DNA of 64,000 nucleotides from DASQBT01 sp049578545 (GTDB lineage: Bacteria; Pseudomonadota; Gammaproteobacteria; Burkholderiales; Thiobacillaceae), in the NCBI GenBank assembly GCA_049578545.1, contig JBAUMF010000030.1, forward strand, positions 1 through 64,000, written 5' to 3'. The first letter of the stretch is position 1, and every line of letters begins with the position of its first letter. The position numbers were made by a program, and so were the translations under genes. Below are positions 16,652-24,702 of this stretch, in pieces. The notes under the pieces were generated by a model that had not been told where the DNA came from, did not search any database, and saw only the letters and a list, made by a program, of their open reading frames with translations.

Positions 16652-16722
16652 GCCCCGAGGAGCGTTGCGACTCTTCCAGAGCCAGGCTCGGGGCAGCCGC
16701 AAGGCTTGGCAACGGCGCTCAC
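16652..16722 (+). promoter_or_regulatory. SAH riboswitch
   Basis: The stretch carries the characteristic elements of the S-adenosylhomocysteine riboswitch in order: CCCCGAGGAGCGTTGCGAC (16653-16671), CCAGGCTCGGGG (16683-16694), a variable hairpin GCCGCAAGGC, and CAACGGCGCTCAC (16710-16722). The P1 stem CCCCGAG/CTCGGGG closes the core, and GAGCG pairs with CGCTC as the pseudoknot. It sits 18-20 bases before the ahcY ribosome site. In the family, SAH binding raises expression of the downstream hydrolase. Confidence 0.95.
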
Positions 16723-16752
16723 GTTAACTTTTCATTCAGAAAGGAGAGCGTG

Positions 16753-18183
16753 ATGAGCGCCACCGTGAATCTAGCAACCAGTTCAAATTCCAAACACGAT
16801 TTTATCGTGGCTGATCTTGCCCTTGCCGACTGGGGGCGCAAGGAGATCAAAATTGCCGAGACCGAAATGCCGGGCCTCATGGCGATTCGCGACGAATACA
16901 CCGCTACCCAACCGCTGCGCGGCGCCCGCATTACCGGCAGTCTGCACATGACTATCCAGACTGCAGTGTTAATCGAAACGTTGGAAGCACTCGGCGCAGA
17001 AGTGCGCTGGGCGTCATGCAACATTTTCTCCACTCAGGATCACGCCGCGGCAGCGATTGCGGCCAATGGCACGCCGGTGTTTGCAGTGAAGGGCGAGTCG
17101 CTGGAGGATTACTGGAATTACACCCACAAAATTTTCGAATGGCCGGATGGCGGCTATTCCAACATGATTCTGGACGACGGCGGCGATGCCACCCTGTTGT
17201 TGCATCTGGGCGCCAGGGCCGAAGCCGATCACACGGTGCTGAGCAACCCAGGCAGCGAGGAAGAACGCGTGCTGTTTGCCTCCATCAGGGACAGACTCGC
17301 GGCTGATTCCAAGTGGTATTCCACCCGCCTTGCCCACATCAAGGGCGTGACGGAAGAAACCACCACCGGCGTGCATCGCCTTTACCAGATGCACGAACGT
17401 GGTGAGCTGAAATTCCCGGCGATCAACGTGAATGACTCCGTCACCAAGTCCAAGTTTGACAATCTTTACGGCTGCCGTGAGTCGCTGGTGGATGGCATCA
17501 AGCGTGCCACCGACGTGATGATAGCTGGCAAGATTGCCGTGGTTGCAGGCTATGGTGACGTGGGCAAAGGTAGCGCCCAGGCCTTGCGTGCGCTGTCTGC
17601 ACAAGTATGGATTACCGAGGTTGACCCGATCTGCGCACTGCAAGCCGCGATGGAAGGCTATCGTGTGGTGACCATGGATTATGCTGTGGATAAGGCGGAT
17701 ATATTTGTGACGGCCACCGGCAATTTCCATGTCATCACCCACGACCACCTGGTGAAGATGAAGGATCAGGCCATCGTCTGCAACATTGGCCACTTCGATA
17801 ATGAAATTGATGTGGCTGCCATCGAGAAATACACCTGGGAAGAAATAAAACCTCAGGTCGATCACATTATTTTCCCCGACGGTAAGCGCATCATTCTGCT
17901 GGCCAAGGGACGCCTGGTGAACCTAGGTTGTGCCACAGGCCATCCCAGCTACGTCATGAGTTCCTCCTTTGCCAATCAGACCCTGGCCCAGATTGAGCTC
18001 TATAGCCAACATCACAAGTATCCGGTCGGCGTGTACACCTTGCCAAAGAAGCTGGATGAACATGTTGCACGCTTGCAGTTAAGGAAGCTCAATGCACAGT
18101 TGACAGAACTGACCGACCAGCAGGCGACCTATATTGACGTGCCAAAGGACGGGCCATACAAGGCTGATCATTACCGCTACTGA
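16753..18183 (+). CDS. ahcY: S-adenosylhomocysteine hydrolase
   Basis: A 476-residue NAD-dependent enzyme that splits SAH into adenosine and homocysteine, relieving product inhibition of methyltransferases. The NAD-binding turn AGYGDVGKGSAQ lies near 263-274 and the C-terminus ends KADHYRY as in bacterial AhcY. The insertion near 150-190 is typical of the proteobacterial long form. ATG 16753 is six bases from GGAG; a GTG directly before it (16750) is only three bases away and less likely. It is under the SAH riboswitch and followed by metF. Confidence 0.97.
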   Translation: MSATVNLATSSNSKHDFIVADLALADWGRKEIKIAETEMPGLMAIRDEYTATQPLRGARITGSLHMTIQTAVLIETLEALGAEVRWASCNIFSTQDHAAAAIAANGTPVFAVKGESLEDYWNYTHKIFEWPDGGYSNMILDDGGDATLLLHLGARAEADHTVLSNPGSEEERVLFASIRDRLAADSKWYSTRLAHIKGVTEETTTGVHRLYQMHERGELKFPAINVNDSVTKSKFDNLYGCRESLVDGIKRATDVMIAGKIAVVAGYGDVGKGSAQALRALSAQVWITEVDPICALQAAMEGYRVVTMDYAVDKADIFVTATGNFHVITHDHLVKMKDQAIVCNIGHFDNEIDVAAIEKYTWEEIKPQVDHIIFPDGKRIILLAKGRLVNLGCATGHPSYVMSSSFANQTLAQIELYSQHHKYPVGVYTLPKKLDEHVARLQLRKLNAQLTELTDQQATYIDVPKDGPYKADHYRY

Positions 18184-18219
18184 CGCAGCGCCAATAATCG
18201 TGGTGTGATGGAGCGTTTA

Positions 18220-19050
18220 ATGAGCACACTCACTTTAAGTTTCGAGTTTTTTCCACCCAAGAGCCCTGAGGGCGTGGACAAGCTGCGCGCAACCCGGGAA
18301 AAGCTTGCTGCGCTGAAGCCGAAGTTCTTTTCCGTGACCTTTGGCGCGGGCGGCTCCACACGCGAGCGCACGCTGGAAACGGTAATGGAGATTCAGCAGA
18401 CCGGTTCGGAGGCCGCGCCGCACTTGTCCTGTGTTGGTTCCACCCGGGAAAACATCCGTGAGATATTGAATACCTACAAGTCCAATGGCATTCGTCACAT
18501 GGTAGCGTTGCGAGGTGATTTGCCCTCCGGCATGGCTGACCCGGGCGAATTCCGTTATGCCAACGAACTGGTGGAGTTCATCCGCGCGGAGACCGGTAAC
18601 TGGTTCAGTATCGAAGTGGCAGCCTATCCGGAAATCCATCCACAGGCGAAGAATGCCCAGTCTGATCTGGAGGCGTTTGCACGCAAGGCCAGGGCTGGCG
18701 CCGACTCGGCCATCACGCAGTATTTCTTCAACGCAGAGGCCTACTTCCGTTTTGTTGACGAGGTGCGTGGCCTGGGTGTGGACCTTCCCATCGTGCCCGG
18801 CATCATGCCCATTTCGAACTTTTCCACGCTGGCAAGGTTTTCCGATGCATGCGGCGCAGATATCCCGCGCTGGGTGCGGAAGCGGATGGAAGGCTTTGGC
18901 GATGATGCAGATTCAGTCCACGCCTTCGGGGCCGATGTAGTTACCGCACTGTGCCAGAAGCTTCTTGCCGGAGGCGCGCCGGGATTGCATTTCTATACCC
19001 TGAATAATGCCAAGCCGACTATGGAAGTCTGGAAACGTCTGGGCTTATGA
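18220..19050 (+). CDS. metF: 5,10-methylenetetrahydrofolate reductase
   Basis: A 276-residue FAD enzyme that makes 5-methyl-THF, the methyl donor for remethylation of homocysteine. It begins MSTLTLSFEFFPPKSPEG, with the catalytic Glu in EFFPPK; SVTFGAGGSTRERT and HMVALRGD are family motifs. ATG 18220 has GGAG six bases upstream; the in-frame start at 18205 has none. It lies 36 bases behind ahcY and so shares the riboswitch-controlled transcript. It overlaps the next gene by four bases. Confidence 0.96.
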   Translation: MSTLTLSFEFFPPKSPEGVDKLRATREKLAALKPKFFSVTFGAGGSTRERTLETVMEIQQTGSEAAPHLSCVGSTRENIREILNTYKSNGIRHMVALRGDLPSGMADPGEFRYANELVEFIRAETGNWFSIEVAAYPEIHPQAKNAQSDLEAFARKARAGADSAITQYFFNAEAYFRFVDEVRGLGVDLPIVPGIMPISNFSTLARFSDACGADIPRWVRKRMEGFGDDADSVHAFGADVVTALCQKLLAGGAPGLHFYTLNNAKPTMEVWKRLGL

Positions 19051-19439
19051 GTGACATTCCCCAGACCCCTTTTGATGTTGTGGGGGGCGATGCCGGCGTA
19101 CGTCGCCTGGTTGACCGCTTTTATGACCTGATGGATGAATTGCCGGAGGCCCATGGCATCCGCAAGTTTCATCCAGAGGATCTGTCTGGCTCGCGCGACA
19201 AGCTCTATTGGTTTCTGTCGGGCTGGCTGGGCGGGCCACAGCATTACGTTGAGCGCTTTGGCCATCCCTTCCTGCGGGCACGACACATGCCTTTCACCAT
19301 TGGCGAAGCCGAGCGGGATCAGTGGCTGATGTGCATGCGCCGGGCGGTTGAAGAACAGATTCATGAAGGCCCTTTCCGCACCAAGCTGTGGGAAGCCATC
19401 ACGAGTCTGGCTGACCACATGCGCAACGCATCGGAGTAA
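19047..19439 (+). CDS. Group II truncated haemoglobin
   Basis: A 130-residue 2-on-2 globin. The proximal His region is GHPFLRARHMPF, and the segment AERDQWLMCMRRAVEE contains the Trp at G8 that marks group II (TrHbO). The Tyr at B10 is in RFYDLMDEL. Such proteins bind O2, NO or peroxide. The start codon overlaps the metF stop (ATGA), so it is translationally coupled to a methyl-cycle operon, an unusual setting for a globin. A Rieske protein follows. Confidence 0.92.
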   Translation: MSDIPQTPFDVVGGDAGVRRLVDRFYDLMDELPEAHGIRKFHPEDLSGSRDKLYWFLSGWLGGPQHYVERFGHPFLRARHMPFTIGEAERDQWLMCMRRAVEEQIHEGPFRTKLWEAITSLADHMRNASE

Positions 19440-19521
19440 CCGTGAACCTGTCAGGGTAGAGCGCCTGCCAGCCCATCTATATAATCAATTGCTGATTGAG
19501 AGGCTTCACAGGCACCTTCCC

Positions 19522-19848
19522 ATGGTTCAGACATTCATTCCGGCGGTCCCCGTCTCTGAAGTTCCCCTTTCCGGAATTCTCAAGGTTCGGGTCGGTGGTC
19601 GTCCCATTGTGCTGACATCCGTGGGCGGCGTGATTTTCGCCGTGGCGGACCGCTGTTCACATGAGGATGTACCCCTTTCTCTTGGCTGCATTCGTGGCGA
19701 CACAATCAAGTGTTCCTACCATGGCAGCCGGTTTTCCCTGCGCACCGGCGAACCCATTGATGAACCGGCCGATACGCCGATCCGGGTTTACCCCGTCAAA
19801 GTGAAAGGCGATACAGTGCTTATAGGCATCGACCAAGAGCCAACATGA
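19522..19848 (+). CDS. Rieske [2Fe-2S] ferredoxin-like protein
   Basis: A 108-residue soluble Rieske ferredoxin. The cluster ligands are CSH (about 44-46) and CSYH (about 64-67), the CxH...CxxH pattern of dioxygenase-type and NirD-type Rieske domains. There is no signal or membrane anchor, so it should act as a cytoplasmic electron carrier. I chose ATG 19522 because homology-like sequence begins there, although no good ribosome site precedes it. It overlaps the next gene by four bases. The partner could be the haemoglobin just upstream (inference). Confidence 0.88.
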   Translation: MVQTFIPAVPVSEVPLSGILKVRVGGRPIVLTSVGGVIFAVADRCSHEDVPLSLGCIRGDTIKCSYHGSRFSLRTGEPIDEPADTPIRVYPVKVKGDTVLIGIDQEPT

Positions 19849-20951
19849 GCGAAGTAATGAGCCAGGATCCCAAGGCCCTGATGCACAGCATTATTCAGCG
19901 TGTCGCTACAGGACCTGAACTGTCCAAGAGCATTTCCCGCGCTGAGGCCCGCCAGGGTTTGCATGCTGTCATCGATCACAAGGTTGACCCGGTTCAGGCT
20001 GGAATCTTCCTTATTGCCCTGCGCATGAAGCGCGAAACTGATGAAGAGTTCATCGGCGTTCAGCAGGCTCTCATGGATGTAACCGAAACTGCACCAGCGC
20101 AGAGCGATGAGGTGCTGACCATTTCCGATCCCTTCGATGGCTATAATCGAACCCTGCCGGCTTCACCCTTCCTGCCCGCGGTTCTGGCGGCCTGCGGGCT
20201 GCACACGGTAAGCACGGGGATGGAAAGCATCGGCCCCAAGTACGGAATCACTTATCGGCTGGTGTACCAGGCGCTCGGCCTGCCCGTCGATCTCACTCCG
20301 TCACAGGCGGCTGCGCGGCTCAACCAGGAAGGCTGGGCGTACTGCGACCAGGCGCAGTATGCACCCAGTCTGCATGCACTCAAGGACTTACGCAAACTCA
20401 TGGTCAAGCGACAGGTTATTACCACGGCAGAGACACAGGCCATGCCGGTGAAAGGCAGGGTCAAGAATCATTTCATGACCGGGTTTGTCCACAAGCCCTA
20501 CCCGCGTATTTATGCCCTGCTGGCGCGTGAGGCTGGCTTCGATTCTGCCCTGATTGTGCGAGGCGTTGAAGGCGGCGTGATTCCTTCGCTGCGTCAGGAT
20601 GCACGCATGTTCGTCTACCAGAACAAGGGCGCAGAAGTTCAGTGGGATTTCAAACCCGCCCAGGCCGGCATAACCCAAGAGGTCCGTGCGCCCCTTCTGC
20701 CCGGCTATTCCGAAGGTGCTGAGTTGGAAGAAGACAAGCTTGCGTTTGACGCGGCGTCCATGTCACAGGCTGCTGCTGCTGCAGGATTGGCAGCATTGAA
20801 TGGCCAGAAGGGCACCACCTATGATGCGCTGGTTATGGGGGCGGGTCTGGCACTGTGGGGTGTAGGCAAGGTGGACAGCCTGGCAGCGGGTGCTGATCAG
20901 GTAAGAAAGGTGCTGGATAGCGGCACCGCCAAAGCCAGGTTGTCGAACTAA
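19845..20951 (+). CDS. TrpD2-like protein (anthranilate phosphoribosyltransferase fold)
   Basis: A 368-residue member of glycosyltransferase family 3, of the TrpD2/YbiB type rather than true TrpD. The N-terminal helical domain is present, but the PRPP loop GTGGD of TrpD is missing; the equivalent region reads SDPFDGYNRT. E. coli YbiB is a DNA-binding protein with the TrpD fold. HTVSTGMESIGPKYG and VRGVEGGVIPSL are characteristic. No trp genes are nearby, which supports TrpD2. It is the last gene of the SAH-riboswitch transcript. Confidence 0.82.
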   Translation: MSEVMSQDPKALMHSIIQRVATGPELSKSISRAEARQGLHAVIDHKVDPVQAGIFLIALRMKRETDEEFIGVQQALMDVTETAPAQSDEVLTISDPFDGYNRTLPASPFLPAVLAACGLHTVSTGMESIGPKYGITYRLVYQALGLPVDLTPSQAAARLNQEGWAYCDQAQYAPSLHALKDLRKLMVKRQVITTAETQAMPVKGRVKNHFMTGFVHKPYPRIYALLAREAGFDSALIVRGVEGGVIPSLRQDARMFVYQNKGAEVQWDFKPAQAGITQEVRAPLLPGYSEGAELEEDKLAFDAASMSQAAAAAGLAALNGQKGTTYDALVMGAGLALWGVGKVDSLAAGADQVRKVLDSGTAKARLSN

Positions 20952-21008
20952 CAAAGCTTGCCAAGTAGGCGGGTTCCCACATCATGCAGGCGTGGGAGGT
21001 GCTGATGG

Positions 21009-22160
21009 CTACTTATGCATCACCCGGCCAAGCGCGCTCAGACAGGTATCGATGTTCTCGATCCGGCTGGAGTGGCCCATGAGGCCGAAGCGCCATACTT
21101 TGCCCGCGTAGTGACCAAGGCCGGCGCCTATTTCGAGGCCGAATTCATTGAGCAGACGTGGACGCGCCGTTGCATCGTCCACGCTTTCAGGAATCCACAC
21201 GCTGTTCAACTGCGGCAGCCGGTAAGGTTCCTCGACGACGAATTTCAGGCCCATGGCCTCAAGGCCGTCCCTGAGCTTTTCGTGGTTCGATCTATGCCGT
21301 GCCCAACTGTTTTCAATACCTTCTTCCACCAGAGTGACCAGGGCTTCGTGCAACCCGTATAACGGATTGACCGGTGCCGTATGGTGATAAGTGCGCTTGC
21401 CGACGCTACCCCAATACCCGAGCACCAGGTTCAGGTCGAAAAACCAGCTTTGCACGGTGGTCTTGCGCGTCTTGACCCGTTCTACCGCAGCAGGGCTGAA
21501 AGTGACGGGGGAAAGTCCCGGGGTGCAGGACAGGCATTTCTGGCTGCCAGAGTAGGCAGCATCGATTCCCCATTCATCAATCAGGACTGGCGTACCGCCG
21601 AGTGAGGTCACGCAATCCATGATGGTAAGCGCATCATATTTCTTGGCGATCTCGGCCAGGCCAGCGGCATCGCTTTGCGCGCCGGTCGAGGTCTCCGCAT
21701 GAACAAACGCCAGCACTCGGGCAATGGGATGGGTCCTGAATGCATCCTCCACTTTAGCCAGGTCAACGGGTCTGCCCCACGCGTCATCGACAATGACCGG
21801 TGTTGCGCCGCAGCGTTTGACATTCTCAATCATGCGTCCGCCGAACACGCCATTGCGACAAACAATGACGGTGTCGCCGGGTTCCAACAGATTGACGAAG
21901 CACATTTCCATGCCGGCCGAGCCGGGGGCAGACACGGGCATCGTCAGGTCATTGTTGGTCTGAAAGGCGTAGCGGAGCAATACTTTCATCTGCTCCATCA
22001 TCTCCTGAAATTGAGGATCAAGATGGCCCAGCGTGGGGCGCGCCATGGCATCGAGTACGCGCTGGGGCACATCGGACGGACCCGGTCCCATGAGAATGCG
22101 CTTGCCGGGGATAAAGGAAGAGATCTGAGGTTTTTCCACAATCAGGTCCAGGTAAATCAA
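21009..22160 (-). CDS. Serine/alanine-glyoxylate aminotransferase family protein
   Basis: A 383-residue class V PLP aminotransferase, of the alanine-glyoxylate / serine-pyruvate type. The Schiff-base lysine is in SGSQKCLS (about 203); GPGPSDVP near 26-33 and the asp-containing DCVTSLGG are family motifs. It may interconvert glyoxylate and glycine or serine and hydroxypyruvate, feeding one-carbon metabolism, which would fit the nearby met genes; the substrate is not set by sequence. It is convergent with the TrpD2-like gene. Confidence 0.88.
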   Translation of the reverse strand: MIYLDLIVEKPQISSFIPGKRILMGPGPSDVPQRVLDAMARPTLGHLDPQFQEMMEQMKVLLRYAFQTNNDLTMPVSAPGSAGMEMCFVNLLEPGDTVIVCRNGVFGGRMIENVKRCGATPVIVDDAWGRPVDLAKVEDAFRTHPIARVLAFVHAETSTGAQSDAAGLAEIAKKYDALTIMDCVTSLGGTPVLIDEWGIDAAYSGSQKCLSCTPGLSPVTFSPAAVERVKTRKTTVQSWFFDLNLVLGYWGSVGKRTYHHTAPVNPLYGLHEALVTLVEEGIENSWARHRSNHEKLRDGLEAMGLKFVVEEPYRLPQLNSVWIPESVDDATARPRLLNEFGLEIGAGLGHYAGKVWRFGLMGHSSRIENIDTCLSALGRVMHK

Positions 22161-22195
22161 AACCTGACAATTCTACTCGGGCCAGGCTTTGGGGT

Positions 22196-22939
22196 TCAAA
22201 CGGGAGGGCCCATCAGCGGCTTCATGGCAGTAAGCAGACTGGCAAAAAGCCTGGGATTCTGTTTCTCCTGCTCCGCGAGCATTTGCTTCATGGCATGGCG
22301 TTGTTGCGGTTTGGCAAAGCAGGCGGGGCAGTTCTCGAAAATCACAGGCAATCCTGCCGCCTTGGCAAAAGCGCGGGTTTGGCGTTCGCGCACGTAGACA
22401 AAGGGGCGAATGACGCGCAGGTCACCGGCATCATTGAGGTAATGGGCCTGCATCGTGCGCAGCTTGCCGCCGAAGAACATCGACAGTATCAACGTCTCTG
22501 CCAAGTCGTCCAGATGTTGCGCGAGCGCCAGAACGTTGTAACCATTCTCGCGTGCGACCCGGTAGAGGATCCCTCGTCTCATCCTTGAGCAATAAGCGCA
22601 GAATGAATCTGTGTCCTTGGTCAGGGTTTTCTGTGCCTCGGTGACGATGGGTTGGGAATCGTAGAAATACGTCACGCCAAGCTCGGCCATATAGGGCTTG
22701 AGTGCAGAAGGATCAAACTGGTCCGATATCGGATCGACCGTGCAGGCGGCGAGTTCGAATTTGACCGGCGCCTTCTTCTGCAAATGCAGTAACACATGCA
22801 GCAACGACAGCGAATCTTTTCCACCAGAAAGGCCCAGGAGTACCTTGTCGCCATTACTGATCATGGCGTAATCGCCAATCGCCCGCCCTGCTGCGGAGAT
22901 CAGTGAGCGCGGGGGGTGGGCAGGCGCGAAGCCGCTCAA
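22196..22939 (-). CDS. ttcA: tRNA 2-thiocytidine biosynthesis protein TtcA family
   Basis: A 247-residue PP-loop ATPase with an iron-sulfur cluster that thiolates C32 of some tRNAs. The PP-loop SGGKDS is at 38-43. CAYC with SRMRRG follows near 114-123, and a third cysteine set, ENCPACF, near 202. It is shorter at both ends than E. coli TtcA. The first codon is TTG at 22939, overlapping the msbA stop, with GGGAA six bases upstream inside msbA; no later in-frame start would keep the N-terminal helix. An alternative is another TtcA/TilS-like thiolase. Confidence 0.85.
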   Translation of the reverse strand: MSGFAPAHPPRSLISAAGRAIGDYAMISNGDKVLLGLSGGKDSLSLLHVLLHLQKKAPVKFELAACTVDPISDQFDPSALKPYMAELGVTYFYDSQPIVTEAQKTLTKDTDSFCAYCSRMRRGILYRVARENGYNVLALAQHLDDLAETLILSMFFGGKLRTMQAHYLNDAGDLRVIRPFVYVRERQTRAFAKAAGLPVIFENCPACFAKPQQRHAMKQMLAEQEKQNPRLFASLLTAMKPLMGPPV

Positions 22940-24702
22940 GCGTGTTCCCGAAACTGCATGCGGTAAAGGCGTGCATACGCGCCATCTTGCACAAGAAGTT
23001 CGTCGTGAGTGCCTTCTTCAACAATTCTTCCCTGATCAATCACGACGATACGATCTGCCCTTTCGACGGTAGATAGGCGGTGCGCGATGACGAGGGTGGT
23101 ACGGCCCTGCATCAATGTCTCCAGTGCGGCCTGCACGTGGCGTTCGGATTTGGTATCAAGTGCGGACGTGGCTTCGTCCAGAATCAGGATGGGTGCATCC
23201 TTGAGCAAGGCACGGGCAATGGCGATGCGCTGACGCTGGCCTCCGGAGAGCTTCATGCCACGTTCGCCAACATAGGTGTTCAGACCTTGTGGCAGTTTTT
23301 CGATGAATTCCCAGGCATGGGCAGCCTCTGCGGCAGCAATGATCGCCTGGTCGTCAGCCGAAGCGTTTGCTCCATAGGCAATGTTGGCTCGCAGGGTGTC
23401 GTTGAAAAGAATCACTTCCTGGGAAACCAGTGCGATCTGCGCTCGCAAATCGACGAGTTTCAGCTCAGTGAGCGGAATGCCGTCAAGCAGAATCTTCCCC
23501 TTGTCCGGATCGCGAAAGCGCGGAAGCAGATTGACGAGTGAAGTCTTGCCGCTTCCAGAAGCGCCAACCAGCGCCAGGGTTTCGCCGGGGCGGATGTGCA
23601 GGTTCACGCAATCCAGTGCGGGCCGATGCGTATCAACGTAGCGCAAGCCTACATTCTGGAATTCAATATCGCCCTGTGCCCGGATGAGTGCTCGTGTACC
23701 AGTATCCTTTTCGCCAGGCTCGTCCAGCATTCCGAAGATCATTTCCGCCGCAGCCAGCCCCCGCTGCAATTGGTCGTTTATTGACGTAACCCGTTTAACC
23801 GGGCCAAACAACAGCAACACCGCGACCAGGTAGGACACAAAGCCACCCACTGTAGTCTGGTCCTGAGTGGCCTGCCAAATGGCAACGGCAATGATGATGG
23901 CTACGGCGAGCGCAGCCAGCAACTGGATGAGGGGGTCGTAAGTTGCCGCAAGCGAAACCCGCTTCATGTAAAAACGGCGGGAATCATCAGCGGCTGTGTG
24001 AAAACGGCCAGACTCCTGTGTTTCGCCGCCAAATATTCGCACAACCTTGAAGCCAACCAGGTTTTCCTCCAGAAGGCTGGTAAGTTCGCCCAGGTTGCGC
24101 TGGGATTCACGCGACAGGTGGCGCAAGCGGTAGCTGAGGCTGCGAATCAGCCAGGCGGTTACCGGGGAAATAACAATAATGATGAGTGTGAGCCGCCAGT
24201 TGATCCACAGCAGCCAGCCAATCAGTCCGGTGATGGAAAGAAAGTCTCGCACTACCATGGTGAGAACATTGGTCGCAGATTGTGTGACCTGATTAACGTT
24301 GAAGGCAATGTTGGCGACAAAGTTGCCTCCCGTCTGGTTTTCCAGTGTTGGAACGGGTAGTGTCATCAGTTTGTCGAACATGGCTTCGCGCAAGTCCATC
24401 ACTACCCGCTGGTTAACCCAGCTCATACCATAATCGGATACATAGCTGGCAATGCCGCGAATGATGAACAGGCCAATCAGAGTGATCGGCGCCAGCCAGA
24501 TCAGGGTGCGATCTTTTTGAATAAAGCTTCCGTCGAGCAAGGGTTTGAACAAGGCGGACAGTGCGGGTTCCGTTGCCGCGGCAACGGCGAGGCCTACCAG
24601 CGCGGCGGCCAGCCTTCGCCAGTATGGGCGGACAAAAGCCAGCAGTCGCAGATACAGAATGTGGCTGCTGTCCTTGCTAAGGAGCTGGCTTGAAGGTTTC
24701 AC
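22936..24702 (-). CDS. msbA: Lipid A export permease/ATP-binding protein MsbA
   Basis: A 588-residue ABC half-transporter that flips lipid A across the inner membrane. Six membrane helices occupy about 25-310. The nucleotide-binding domain has Walker A GASGSGKTS, signature LSGGQRQRIAIARALL and Walker B ILILDEATSALD. The start is GTG 24702, whose bases overlap the mgtE stop (GTGA). The longer open frame to 24942 runs inside mgtE and is a shadow. It lies between mgtE and ttcA, overlapping both by four bases. Together with the two acyltransferases upstream it covers late lipid A steps. Confidence 0.92.
   Translation of the reverse strand: MKPSSQLLSKDSSHILYLRLLAFVRPYWRRLAAALVGLAVAAATEPALSALFKPLLDGSFIQKDRTLIWLAPITLIGLFIIRGIASYVSDYGMSWVNQRVVMDLREAMFDKLMTLPVPTLENQTGGNFVANIAFNVNQVTQSATNVLTMVVRDFLSITGLIGWLLWINWRLTLIIIVISPVTAWLIRSLSYRLRHLSRESQRNLGELTSLLEENLVGFKVVRIFGGETQESGRFHTAADDSRRFYMKRVSLAATYDPLIQLLAALAVAIIIAVAIWQATQDQTTVGGFVSYLVAVLLLFGPVKRVTSINDQLQRGLAAAEMIFGMLDEPGEKDTGTRALIRAQGDIEFQNVGLRYVDTHRPALDCVNLHIRPGETLALVGASGSGKTSLVNLLPRFRDPDKGKILLDGIPLTELKLVDLRAQIALVSQEVILFNDTLRANIAYGANASADDQAIIAAAEAAHAWEFIEKLPQGLNTYVGERGMKLSGGQRQRIAIARALLKDAPILILDEATSALDTKSERHVQAALETLMQGRTTLVIAHRLSTVERADRIVVIDQGRIVEEGTHDELLVQDGAYARLYRMQFREHA

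Noticed and set aside
17014..17865. 283-codon minus-strand frame inside ahcY
   Set aside because: It is a shadow of ahcY, with no ribosome site and no recognisable domain.
19845..20951. Anthranilate phosphoribosyltransferase TrpD
   Set aside because: The GTGGD loop is missing and there are no trp neighbours; TrpD2 fits better.
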